Below, one piece after another: positions 38,704 to 47,164 of a stretch of DNA of 64,000 bases. The notes below the pieces were generated by a model, which saw only the letters and a list, made by a program, of their open reading frames with translations, was not told the DNA's origin and did not search any database. Source of the DNA: Muribaculaceae bacterium (GTDB taxonomy: Bacteria; Bacteroidota; Bacteroidia; Bacteroidales; Muribaculaceae); NCBI GenBank assembly GCA_017559355.1, contig JAFYSL010000078.1, positions 1-64,000 of the forward strand, in the 5' to 3' direction. A program made the position numbers and the translations under genes. Each line of letters starts with the position of its first letter. The stretch's first letter is position 1.

Positions 38704-38716
38704 TACCCTTTAACCA

Positions 38717-39319
38717 ATGGCTTTTTTGCGCTACATAATCTCCATTATCGTCATCGCGATATGGAGTCAAGCATCAGCCAATATTCTCGACCAACTACCT
38801 CAAGAATCGCACACTCTTGAGGGGTATCACATCGACTCGGTTAAAACTCGCATGCGCCAAGCCCCACTTCACAACATCGAAGGGGTGTGGCAATTCATCG
38901 ACAATGCTACAACTATTGCCATTGAGCGCGTTAACGACAACGCATCAAGCCAATATTTACATCAATATATTTATCGCATTGTGATTATTAAACCCCAACA
39001 ACTATCTATCGAACCAGGCACAGTTATGGGATACATCTCTGCCACAGCCAAGAAAGACCATTATGAAGCCTACATCTACACCAATAGCTCGTTGGAAGGA
39101 ATTCTCTCTATCCCTAAGAAATTCACGCTCAATCTTAGCGACAACCACCTTGCATTCAATGAATACAAAACATCAGTGAGTATCAACCTTTGGCGTTGGA
39201 TACCCTACATCTATCGAGTGGGAGTGTCAATCAAAAACACCCGTCCTAAAGGGCTTGATGGATGTGTGCGCATATACCCTCAATCTACATCAGCACCCCT
39301 AACTCCTCGATACTTATGA
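38717..39319 (+). CDS. Exported protein of unknown function
   Basis: This 200-residue protein begins with a signal peptide (about 1-21, cut near ASA). The rest is a beta-rich domain with IEGVWQFIDNATTIAIERV (about 53-71), a pattern like lipocalin-type small barrels; this resemblance is weak. No family is recognised. Its TGA overlaps the ATG of the next gene (ATGA), so the two are translationally coupled and probably act together. Confidence 0.7.
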   Translation: MAFLRYIISIIVIAIWSQASANILDQLPQESHTLEGYHIDSVKTRMRQAPLHNIEGVWQFIDNATTIAIERVNDNASSQYLHQYIYRIVIIKPQQLSIEPGTVMGYISATAKKDHYEAYIYTNSSLEGILSIPKKFTLNLSDNHLAFNEYKTSVSINLWRWIPYIYRVGVSIKNTRPKGLDGCVRIYPQSTSAPLTPRYL

Positions 39320-39771
39320 GAACGTTAATAGGCATATTGATACTTGTAGCCATCGCACTCAACTGCTCAGCTCAACGCACCACTCGCAAAAATCTCAAAC
39401 TCAAAGAGGTTGCCGACACAACAATCGTTTGCGATACATTACGAAATGCCGACACCCATATCATTGAGATTTCGGGGTATGACAAACCACTCAACTCTAA
39501 AAAGGAAACATTTTTTGCGACAAACCGAGGCGAATCAACAATAGTGAGCATAGGTATTACTCTCAACTATTTTGATAATCAAAAACGCCAGCTACACAAA
39601 GTTTCAAAAACTATCAATTGCTCAATCCCACCTGGCGAAACACGCCTTCTCTCAATCCCATCATGGGACAAGCAAAACTCATTCTACTACCATCGCAGCG
39701 TCCAACCCCGCCGCCAAGCAACGCCCTACAGCGTAACCCACAGCATCGACTTTATCGTTATCTCAAAATAA
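39316..39771 (+). CDS. Small exported protein of unknown function
   Basis: I chose the ATG at 39316, which starts a clean signal peptide (MRTLIGILILVAIALNCSA) and overlaps the previous stop by 4 nt; an in-frame ATG at 39262 lies wholly inside the previous gene. The mature part, about 130 residues, looks like a beta-sandwich (TFFATNRGESTIVSIGITLNYFD) and ends SIDFIVISK. No family is recognised. Confidence 0.7.
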   Translation: MRTLIGILILVAIALNCSAQRTTRKNLKLKEVADTTIVCDTLRNADTHIIEISGYDKPLNSKKETFFATNRGESTIVSIGITLNYFDNQKRQLHKVSKTINCSIPPGETRLLSIPSWDKQNSFYYHRSVQPRRQATPYSVTHSIDFIVISK

Positions 39772-39830
39772 TTATTGCTTGCCCTTGTGTCTAATATTTT
39801 AAGGACAGAAGTTAGGATATAAAAAACAAT

Positions 39831-39861
39831 AGAGATGGAAATGCAGTGCAAATCCATCTCT
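39831..39861 (-). terminator. Intrinsic terminator after the leucine-rich repeat gene
   Basis: A 9-bp inverted repeat (AGAGATGGA / TCCATCTCT) is followed on the minus strand by TTTTTT after a short ATTG. It may also serve the convergent exported-protein gene. Confidence 0.75.
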
Positions 39862-39891
39862 AATTTTGGCATTTTCAATTATTGAAACTAT

Positions 39892-42312
39892 CTAGAATAT
39901 CACTTTAATTGTTTTTGAAATTCCTTTTACAATATAAACACCTACATCAGGCAATTGATATGAGCATCGACCATCAACTGCCACAAGTGATGACAATATT
40001 TTTCCATCAACGTCATAAAGCACAACAGGCATTCCATGTTCAACACCCTCTACAACCAATAAGCCATCGGTCAATACATATGCTTTCATGTCGGCATCAA
40101 TACCTATTGCATCTACCGAGTTATCTCCTGTTTCGTATGCGACACTCAAAATAGCATTACTCTTAATTACTGGAGTAGTATATTCTCCTGTTTCACTAAC
40201 CGATGATGTTACATCTCTGTTGTTATAACGAACATTGTTGATTGACCAATTTTCATCGGGAGTAAACACGCAACTAAATGTTGTTCCTTTTACTACCGAA
40301 ACATCTATCGATCCCCCATCGGCTGAGCGCAAACTCAATGTTGCAGGCAACTCCTCAAATGTTGCCACAAATACCATATTCGCTTCAAGAGATTCAACCT
40401 CATATACATTTTCTACCAACAATGCTGTTATATCTTTGTCGTTCAATACAACCGATTTTAATTTCCAACCCGAAGCTGGAGTAAACGCCACATTCACTTT
40501 TGTACCCGACAAAATATCAACACTAGTTTTACTTTCGTTATTAATCGAAATTGTACCTTGTCCTGTCTTGCTTGCAGTCACTCGATATAAAATATCATAC
40601 CCTATCTCCTCCTCTACAATTGTATCAAAATTATTCCAATATTGACTTGCTTCATACGTTGCTTTACTGCCTGTAGGTACATATAATGTACAATTATTCC
40701 CATTGTCAATATATGCAGGATAATTAGTATTATAACTGCCTATATTCGGTATTATTGCCCTCTTTAAATGAACTTCTTTTAAATTTGGACATTTTTCAAA
40801 TGCATATTGCTCTATCTTAGACACATTATGATATATGTTTACAATCTTTAATGAATCACAACCCTTAAAGCATCCCCCTATTATTTTTACCGTTTTAGGG
40901 AAATCCATAAAGGTAATCACACACCCTGAAAACGCTCCACCTCCAATGGTTTCAAGTCCATCTGGTAATGTTATTTCTTTCAATAATTTACAATTTTCAA
41001 ATGCAGTTTGACCAATAGTTTTTACTGTTGTTGGGATATTCACATCTGTTAATTTTGAACAACCAGAAAATACGTTATTCCCGATTTCATTAATGCCTTC
41101 TGGCAATATTACTTTTTTTAGACTTTTACAATTAGAAAATGTACCTGTTCCAATATGCTTTATGGTAGATGGGATTTCAATTTCTGTAAGATAATTACAC
41201 CAACTAAATATACCACTATTTAATGTCTCTAATTTTGATGGGAACTTAAATGATGTAACACCAGAGGAGGCAAATGCTTCCAACCCCATATATGTAATTG
41301 AGTCTGGAAGAGATATCGAAGACAATCTTATTGTGCGATAAAATGCTCGTTGCCCAATAGAAGTAATGCTTTCTGGTATTTTCACATCTATCAGTTGTTC
41401 ACAATAATAACATGCTTGGTGCGGAATAACAGTCATACCCGAAGAAAAGGTTATGGATTGTAAAATACTACAACCATTAAAACATCGTTCTCCAATCACT
41501 TTCACTGAATTTGGCAATACAACTTTTTTTAAATTCTTACATTCTTCAAATGCATATTTCCCTATTTCTTCTACCGTTGACGGAAAATTCAATTCATTAA
41601 TTCCACTTCTAAAAAAAGCTGCATCTCCAATCTTTTTCAAAGCATCTGGGAAAACAACATCTTTTAGATTTAAGCAGCCAGCAAATGCATATTTATTTAT
41701 ATCTGTTATTCCTTTAGGAATAATGACATGAGTTATAGGATTGTAACAAAACGCACTCTCTCCTATGCTTTTCAACGAATTTGGCAATCGAATCTTTGAA
41801 ATTTCGCCTTTCATACCAATCCCAGTACTAGGTACATCTCCTTTAAAAGCGTAATCTCCAATTGACTCAACTCCTTCATGCAAAATTACAGACTTTAAAT
41901 CAGAATCAGAAAATGCGTAATTGCCAATTATTTTTAAATTTTCTGAGAATGCAACAGAATCAACAGAGCTATCCGAAAAGGCATAACCGTTAATTATGGT
42001 TATTGTATTTGGCATTTCAACAATATCAATATTGCTTCCTGCAAACGCGCTATAAGCGATTTCAGTCACCGTATAAGTATTGTTATTGTGAGAAACAGTC
42101 TCAGGAATGCGAATATGGTTAAACTTATATTTTTCTGGACCTTGCGTTACCGACACAGTCGTACCATCGGGATTAATCGAATAATATAACCACACAGAAT
42201 CCAATGCTTCTTCAAAAGAATATTCTGTTCGTGAAGAAAAATCGTATGCCAATGCAATTGATGCTTGACTTAGCATAAACAACGAAATTAAAAAATACTT
42301 TAAATTTTTCAT
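39892..42312 (-). CDS. BspA-like leucine-rich repeat surface protein
   Basis: This 806-residue exported protein has a signal peptide (1-22, cut after ALA). About 19 LRR_5 (BspA/TpLRR) repeats fill residues 60-540, each near 23 residues with a pattern like IGxxAFxxCxxLxxVxLP. Two beta-rich repeat domains follow (about 560-650 and 652-725; GQGTISINN and GGSIDVSV starts), then a C-terminal region (about 735-806) ending VYIVKGISKTIKVIF, which resembles Bacteroidales C-terminal sorting domains. BspA proteins bind host matrix proteins or other bacteria. The gene lies directly behind a long structured leader with a terminator 24 nt before its ATG, so expression is probably controlled by attenuation. 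Confidence 0.88.
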   Translation of the reverse strand: MKNLKYFLISLFMLSQASIALAYDFSSRTEYSFEEALDSVWLYYSINPDGTTVSVTQGPEKYKFNHIRIPETVSHNNNTYTVTEIAYSAFAGSNIDIVEMPNTITIINGYAFSDSSVDSVAFSENLKIIGNYAFSDSDLKSVILHEGVESIGDYAFKGDVPSTGIGMKGEISKIRLPNSLKSIGESAFCYNPITHVIIPKGITDINKYAFAGCLNLKDVVFPDALKKIGDAAFFRSGINELNFPSTVEEIGKYAFEECKNLKKVVLPNSVKVIGERCFNGCSILQSITFSSGMTVIPHQACYYCEQLIDVKIPESITSIGQRAFYRTIRLSSISLPDSITYMGLEAFASSGVTSFKFPSKLETLNSGIFSWCNYLTEIEIPSTIKHIGTGTFSNCKSLKKVILPEGINEIGNNVFSGCSKLTDVNIPTTVKTIGQTAFENCKLLKEITLPDGLETIGGGAFSGCVITFMDFPKTVKIIGGCFKGCDSLKIVNIYHNVSKIEQYAFEKCPNLKEVHLKRAIIPNIGSYNTNYPAYIDNGNNCTLYVPTGSKATYEASQYWNNFDTIVEEEIGYDILYRVTASKTGQGTISINNESKTSVDILSGTKVNVAFTPASGWKLKSVVLNDKDITALLVENVYEVESLEANMVFVATFEELPATLSLRSADGGSIDVSVVKGTTFSCVFTPDENWSINNVRYNNRDVTSSVSETGEYTTPVIKSNAILSVAYETGDNSVDAIGIDADMKAYVLTDGLLVVEGVEHGMPVVLYDVDGKILSSLVAVDGRCSYQLPDVGVYIVKGISKTIKVIF

Positions 42313-42648
42313 ACTAATTGATTTTAAATAAAAAAGGCGGAACCATTCAATGCTTATTACAACTTAGGTTACCGCCAAGTGACCTCGCCCACAACAAGCA
42401 CAGAATAGTCCACGCCATAAAAGCGTGAACTTTTCGCAAGCTTGTCCTCGTGGGTGAATGTTGGCGGTATTCAAGTTGTGAGAACAAGAGCAAAAGCTCA
42501 GTTTATATTTTAAAGCACAAAGGAAACACCTTTCCGTTTGTTGACAAATAAATTTAATTCTATCCTACGGAGTCGTCCTCATATCTAGGCCGAGAATCCT
42601 TTTTTACACACTTTCTATCTGTTTTTTAGTTTATATTTTAATGTTTAT
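42313..42648 (-). ncRNA. Structured leader RNA with competing hairpin and terminator
   Basis: On the minus strand, from the -7 box at 42655-42662 to the leucine-rich repeat start, I see several hairpins. These include GGAAA/TTTCC and GAGC/GCTC near 42525 and 42495, and an extended rod at 42359-42479. The rod pairs ACAACTT/AAGTTGT, CCGCCAA (42467-42461)/TTGGCGG (42378-42372), CCCAC/GTGGG, CAAGC/GCTTG, then an open bubble, then CACGC/GCGTG with a 7-nt loop. The bases GGCGGTAACC (42376-42367) can instead pair with GGTTCCGCC (42344-42336) ahead of a T run, making a terminator. The two folds exclude each other. It could be a riboswitch-like attenuator or an independent small RNA. I cannot name a known class. 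Confidence 0.65.
42336..42376 (-). terminator. Terminator arm of the leader RNA
   Basis: GGCGGTAACC and GGTTCCGCC pair over 9-10 bp with one bulge, followed by TTTTTTATTT, 24 nt before the leucine-rich repeat ATG. The left arm is shared with the rod described for the leader. Confidence 0.7.
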
Positions 42649-42654
42649 CTTTCG

Positions 42655-42662
42655 CAAATTTA
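42655..42662 (-). promoter_or_regulatory. -7 box (TAAATTTG) upstream of the structured leader
   Basis: An exact minus-strand TAnnTTTG match. Starting here the leader would be about 335 nt. A one-mismatch box (TTCCTTTG) nearer 42520 is an alternative start. Confidence 0.45.
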
Positions 42663-42934
42663 ATAATTTATTTGGGAATTATATACAAGATGGCACAAAA
42701 TAGGGTTATTTAGAAGTTTAATCCCCTCCTAGCTTTGCTGGACTCCTCCTAGAATTTCCACCTAAATTTCATAGAGATAACTTTTTATACTATTGGACAC
42801 CTAGCTACACCTTTGTTTTTCATAGAAAAATAGGGAAACGAGAATTGTTTTTCAGACACCAATAATATAAAAAAGAAACTGTGCCAAAATCATAAATTTT
42901 GACACAGCCCACGTTGCATTATTATATATCTTCT
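42663..42934. other. Intergenic between the leader and the sodium symporter
   Basis: Apart from the symporter terminator (42879-42907), this AT-rich stretch shows no gene. Two short pyrimidine-rich near-repeats with the core CTCCTAG occur near 42727 and 42746. I see nothing else I can support. Confidence 0.45.
42879..42907 (-). terminator. Intrinsic terminator after the sodium symporter
   Basis: CTGTGTCAAAAT pairs with ATTTTGGCACAG around a short loop, followed on the minus strand by TTTCTTTTTT. Confidence 0.85.
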
Positions 42935-44461
42935 CTATTTCTTATAGCAAGAGAAAATTTGGTTGACATATTCTTTGTTCATCTTGGGTGTGAGTAGGCT
43001 CACGATAAAGACTACCACAAAGCCTCCCAACATTGCTATTGCGCCGCAGTTGATAGGGCTTATAGGATTTCCCAAAAGCATATTCACGAGTGTTGTTCCA
43101 ACTCCCCAAACGAAACATGCCCATACTGACGAACGTGTTACACCTTTCCAATACAATCCCATCATAAATGGAGCGAGGAACGCGCCTGCCAATGCGCCCC
43201 ATGATATACCCATCAATTGTGCGATAAATGTAGGTGGATTAAGTGCAATTAATATCGAAATAGCGATAAAGAATACTATAAGCACTCGAAGTATTAAAAC
43301 CTTTCTTTGCTCAATCTTCTTTGCCACTGCCTCATTGATTTTTCCTCCTTCAACCTCTCCACCTTCCGACTGCTTGTCGCGATAAATAAGGTCGAGCGTC
43401 ATTGTTGACGACGAGGTCAACACAAGTCCAGCAAGGGTTGACATCGAAGCCGAAAGCACCAACAACACCACAAGAGCAATTATAATATCGGGCATTGTGG
43501 ATAGCATACCAGGTACAATTGCATCAAAGTCAAGTTTCCCATTTGGCAATGCAGGTGGTGTGCCAAACAAGCGTCCATACCCACCAAGGAAATAGCAGCC
43601 CCCTGCAACTATCAACGCAAAGATTGTGGAAATGATTGTTCCTCGACGAATAGCACTCTCATCGGTAATCGAATAGAATTTACCCACCATTTGAGGCAAA
43701 CCCCAAGTGCCGAGTGAGGTGAGAATAACAACTCCTAACAGACTCCATGGATCGGGACCAAATAGCGATGCAAAGCCTCCATTCACTGCTGGATCTGCAT
43801 CAGAGGGTAACGCTGCCATTGCTTGTGTAGCCTCCACAAGTCCACCCTTTGTAGCAAGAACGGCAGCAATCACTGCACAAATACCAAAAAGCATTATTAT
43901 ACCTTGTACGAAGTCATTTATAGCAGTTGCTCGATAACCACCAAGTATTACATATACGGCAGTCAATATCGCCATCAAGATAGCACAATATTCATAAGGA
44001 ATGCCAAATCCCATTTCAAACAATGCCGATACACCTTTATAAACGCCAGCTGTGTAAGGGATAAGGAACACAAATGCGATGATTGATGCTGCTACTCGAA
44101 GATTTTGGTCGTTGTAACGAGTGCCGAAAAAATCGGGCATGGTGCGAGAATTGATTGATTGAGTCATCAACTTTGTGCGACGTCCAAGCACCATCCATGC
44201 CAATAGCGAGCCGATGATAGCGTTACCCACGCCAATCCACGATGATGAAAGGCCATATTTCCAACCAAATTGTCCGGCATAGCCCACAAAAACTACTGCC
44301 GAAAAATAACTTGTTCCGTAGGCAAAAGCTGTCAACCAACCTCCGACTGAACGACCTCCTAACACAAATCCATCAACCGAATTGGCTTGACGACGTGAAT
44401 ATATTCCTATACCTATAGTTATCGCAAAGAATATAATTGTAAGAATTACTTTTATCAACAT
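42935..44461 (-). CDS. Sodium:solute symporter, PutP-like
   Basis: This 508-residue inner-membrane protein of the SSS family has about 13 hydrophobic helices. Seen are the N-terminal FVLGGRSVGGWLTAFAYGTSYFSAVVFVG (family helix 2), a GGYRATAINDFVQGIIML sodium-site region, and SASMSTLAGLVLTSSSTMTLDLIYR in helix 8-9. Relatives take up proline, pantothenate or other small solutes with sodium. It lies 39 nt behind a porin-like gene on the same strand, so the pair may import one substrate across both membranes. The substrate is not visible. Confidence 0.88.
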   Translation of the reverse strand: MLIKVILTIIFFAITIGIGIYSRRQANSVDGFVLGGRSVGGWLTAFAYGTSYFSAVVFVGYAGQFGWKYGLSSSWIGVGNAIIGSLLAWMVLGRRTKLMTQSINSRTMPDFFGTRYNDQNLRVAASIIAFVFLIPYTAGVYKGVSALFEMGFGIPYEYCAILMAILTAVYVILGGYRATAINDFVQGIIMLFGICAVIAAVLATKGGLVEATQAMAALPSDADPAVNGGFASLFGPDPWSLLGVVILTSLGTWGLPQMVGKFYSITDESAIRRGTIISTIFALIVAGGCYFLGGYGRLFGTPPALPNGKLDFDAIVPGMLSTMPDIIIALVVLLVLSASMSTLAGLVLTSSSTMTLDLIYRDKQSEGGEVEGGKINEAVAKKIEQRKVLILRVLIVFFIAISILIALNPPTFIAQLMGISWGALAGAFLAPFMMGLYWKGVTRSSVWACFVWGVGTTLVNMLLGNPISPINCGAIAMLGGFVVVFIVSLLTPKMNKEYVNQIFSCYKK

Positions 44462-44500
44462 GATGTTTTTATTTTTTGTAGTTAAAGAATCAATTTAGAA

Positions 44501-45577
44501 TTAAAATGCCACTTGCACTTGTGCTTGTAGATTTCCATAATGATGTTCCCAAGCAGGATTGGCATTGGTGTATTGCAACTGCACACGACAAGTTTTGTAA
44601 AACCAATACTGAACACCTCCCACAAAATTCATTTGCTCCATGCCCAACGATGTATTGTAATTAAAATAATCGACCGAAGCAATTACATCTAAACCCTTCC
44701 ACACTGGCACACATGCTGTTGCGTATGCTCCTATGCTTTTATTATTGCGGTCGCGTCCTCCGAGTGCTTCAACTTGAATCTGAGCCGTGCGATTTTTCCA
44801 ATAGTCAACACCCTCAACATGCTCCTTCCATTCAGCACCAACCGACCATCGATTACGAGTATAATCCTCACCCACTTTTATATCGGGACAAAATTTCGAC
44901 TCAGTCAAAGCGTGTCCTGCGCCCAATTGTCCTGTGGTTACAACACGTAAATTAGGTTTTATGCGATACTCTAATTTCCCTATAATATCCTTATAATTGT
45001 TATTATCCTTGCGATTTATGCCACTACCATTCATCACGGCAAACTCATAATGCAATTTATTATTAAACAAGTCGCCGAAAACCATAATCCCCAAGTCACG
45101 GCCATATTGAACTCCATTTAAGGGGTCGGAACCACAACCCGCGAGATATACAACCGATTGTGAATAGCAATCAATAAGGTCGAGTTTTGTTGGAGATAAG
45201 GGATTTTGCATTGAGAAAGAATTTTTGAACTGCCCCATACGCACGCTCAATTCATTTCCACGCGTAAAACGATAATCGGTATAAAATTCTTGAACTACGC
45301 TTGAAAAATCGTGCATGAAAAGGAACGACCAACGATTGGTAACATTTGCTTTAGCCCAAAATAGCACACGTTTTATATCAAATGTGTTGCTATTTACATC
45401 ATCTTGATGTTTCCATGTGTATCCCGCCTGTGCGTAACCATGAAACTCCATCTTTTGAGAAAGCGTTGATAGCCACGATGGTTTAATCTGTTTTGTTGCC
45501 GTAGAATCAGTATTTTGCGCGCACAAACACGCCGTCATTAACAAACAAATTGTAAGTAAAAAGCCTCGTTTTTGCAT
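44501..45577 (-). CDS. Porin of the phosphate-selective O/P type
   Basis: This 358-residue protein has a signal peptide (about 1-21) and amphipathic beta-strands through to a terminal phenylalanine (QAQVQVAF), the usual outer-membrane barrel signature. FHGYAQAGYTW at the start of the barrel and VRMGQFKNSFSMQNP match the Porin O/P group. A cysteine in the signal region is followed by LCAQ, so I read a normal signal peptidase I site rather than a lipobox. It is co-directional with the sodium symporter and divergent from paaK. Confidence 0.85.
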   Translation of the reverse strand: MQKRGFLLTICLLMTACLCAQNTDSTATKQIKPSWLSTLSQKMEFHGYAQAGYTWKHQDDVNSNTFDIKRVLFWAKANVTNRWSFLFMHDFSSVVQEFYTDYRFTRGNELSVRMGQFKNSFSMQNPLSPTKLDLIDCYSQSVVYLAGCGSDPLNGVQYGRDLGIMVFGDLFNNKLHYEFAVMNGSGINRKDNNNYKDIIGKLEYRIKPNLRVVTTGQLGAGHALTESKFCPDIKVGEDYTRNRWSVGAEWKEHVEGVDYWKNRTAQIQVEALGGRDRNNKSIGAYATACVPVWKGLDVIASVDYFNYNTSLGMEQMNFVGGVQYWFYKTCRVQLQYTNANPAWEHHYGNLQAQVQVAF

Positions 45578-45608
45578 AATTTTTATTATTTATAACCAAA
45601 ATCACTTG

Positions 45609-45616
45609 CAAAGTTA
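45609..45616 (-). promoter_or_regulatory. -7 box (TAACTTTG) for the porin-symporter pair
   Basis: An exact minus-strand TAnnTTTG match 31 bases upstream of the porin ATG. Confidence 0.55.
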
Positions 45617-45657
45617 TATTTTTTTTCTTCAAATACTATAACTTTTGTAAAATTGTG

Positions 45658-45665
45658 TATCTTTG
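45658..45665 (+). promoter_or_regulatory. -7 box (TATCTTTG) for paaK
   Basis: An exact plus-strand TAnnTTTG match 29 bases before the chosen ATG at 45695. Because it lies upstream of 45695 and inside the longer TTG-started frame, it supports the shorter start. Confidence 0.6.
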
Positions 45666-45694
45666 CAAAAGATAATATAACTAACATAATAAAT

Positions 45695-47029
45695 ATGGCA
45701 CAAAAACATATACCCGATAGCAGTTGCCAATACTTCAACGAAAAAGAGGAAACCCTCACACGTGAACAGATTGAAGCATTGCAACTTGAGCGATTGCAAG
45801 CCACTGTAAAGCATTGCATGAACTCCCCTTTCTATAAGGCACGCTTTGAAGAAGCTGGGATTAAACCCGAAGATATAAAAACACTTGACGATATTCGCAA
45901 AATTCCATTTACTACCAAGAAGGATTTGCGCGACACCTACCCCTTTGGCATGGCAAGCACCTCGCTAAAGGATTGTATTCGTCTACACTCATCAAGTGGA
46001 ACAACAGGTAATCCCACAGTGATTCTTCACACTCAAAACGACATTGACGAATGGGCCAACCAAGTGGCACGAAACCTTTGGATGGTAGGACTTCGCCCCG
46101 ATGATGTATTCCAAAACTCGTCTGGCTATGGTATGTTTACCGGTGGTCTTGGATTCCAATATGGTGCAGAACGCGTGGGAATGCTCACCATTCCTGCCGC
46201 TGCGGGAAACTCTCTACGACAAATCAAATTTATGACCGACTTTGGCACTACTGCCCTTCACGCCGTTCCATCTTATGTTACTCGCCTTAAAGAGGTAATG
46301 GACCAAGCAGGCGTTGATCCCAAAACCGACACAAAACTTCGCGTATTGGCAATCGGTGCAGAGCCTCACTCTGAGGAGCAACGCCGTCGCATCGAAGAGA
46401 TGATGGGAGTTAAAGCCTACAATTCATTTGGTATGTCGGAAATGTGTGGTCCTGGTGTAGGATTTGAATGTCCTGAACAAAATGGATTACACTTCTGGGA
46501 AGATTACTACATCGTTGAAATCGTTGACCCCGAAACATTAGAACCAGTTGCCGATGGCGAGATTGGCGAATTGGTGCTTACCACTTTGTGCCGTGAAGCA
46601 ATGCCATTGCTTCGCTATCGCACTCGCGACCTCACTCGCGTGTTGGGACGCAGTTGCCCATGTGGCAGAAATCATGTGCGCATCGATCGCATGAAGGGAC
46701 GTTCTGACGATATGATTGTGCTTCGTGGCGTAAATATCTTCCCTATCCAAATCGAAAAAATACTTATGCAGTTCCCCGAGTTGGCTAATAACTATCTCAT
46801 CACTCTCACTACCGACGAGGACAACGATAACATGACCGTAGAGGTAGAACTCGAAGAATTGTTTACCGACGACTTCCAACGCTTGCTCAAACTCACAAGC
46901 GATGTAAAACGTGCGCTCAAAGATGAAATCTTGCTCACTCCTCATGTGAAACTTGTGCCAAAAGGCTCACTCCCTGTTTCGGAAGGAAAAGCTGTGCGCG
47001 TAGTCGACAAACGCACCGTGTATCAATAA
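45695..47029 (+). CDS. paaK: Phenylacetate-CoA ligase
   Basis: This 444-residue adenylate-forming enzyme activates phenylacetate (or a related aryl acid) to its CoA ester. Seen are HSSSGTTGNPTV (ATP loop), YNSFGMSEMCGPG, RTRDLTR and a CPCG zinc-like motif. In gut Bacteroidales it commonly works in aromatic amino-acid fermentation. The ATG at 45695 is chosen over a TTG at 45653. An ACT-domain gene follows, a usual partner, but no indolepyruvate oxidoreductase gene is next to it here. Confidence 0.92.
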   Translation: MAQKHIPDSSCQYFNEKEETLTREQIEALQLERLQATVKHCMNSPFYKARFEEAGIKPEDIKTLDDIRKIPFTTKKDLRDTYPFGMASTSLKDCIRLHSSSGTTGNPTVILHTQNDIDEWANQVARNLWMVGLRPDDVFQNSSGYGMFTGGLGFQYGAERVGMLTIPAAAGNSLRQIKFMTDFGTTALHAVPSYVTRLKEVMDQAGVDPKTDTKLRVLAIGAEPHSEEQRRRIEEMMGVKAYNSFGMSEMCGPGVGFECPEQNGLHFWEDYYIVEIVDPETLEPVADGEIGELVLTTLCREAMPLLRYRTRDLTRVLGRSCPCGRNHVRIDRMKGRSDDMIVLRGVNIFPIQIEKILMQFPELANNYLITLTTDEDNDNMTVEVELEELFTDDFQRLLKLTSDVKRALKDEILLTPHVKLVPKGSLPVSEGKAVRVVDKRTVYQ

Positions 47030-47047
47030 ACCCCGCAAAACTAAAAC

Positions 47048-47095
47048 TCTCCCTCTTCCCAAGGGGGGAGTACGGCGAAGCCGGGAGGGGGGTAT
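47048..47095. repeat. REP-like GC-rich palindromic element
   Basis: An island of G and C in an AT-rich spacer holds CTCCC (47049-47053) against GGGAG (47066-47070), then CGGC-GAA-GCCG (47073-47083), then a GGGAGGGGGG run. It lies between paaK and the ACT gene. The layout is that of dispersed intergenic repeats, but only one copy is in the window. Confidence 0.5.
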
Positions 47096-47164
47096 GACTC
47101 TGTGGAATTAAAAACATGTCATTCTCTAATTAACGAGATAATTATGAATTAAAAATTAACCAAT

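Noticed and set aside
39262..39315. An 18-codon upstream extension of the small exported protein
   Set aside because: It lies inside the previous gene and would block a clean signal peptide. The ATGA overlap at 39316 is the better start.
42359..42479. An integron attC-like site
   Set aside because: The long hairpin first suggested one, but the conserved RYYYAAC/GTTRRRY core sites and a cassette layout are absent.
45515..45577. A lipobox in the porin signal peptide
   Set aside because: The cysteine is followed by another cleavage-like site (LCAQ) and barrel proteins are not lipidated.
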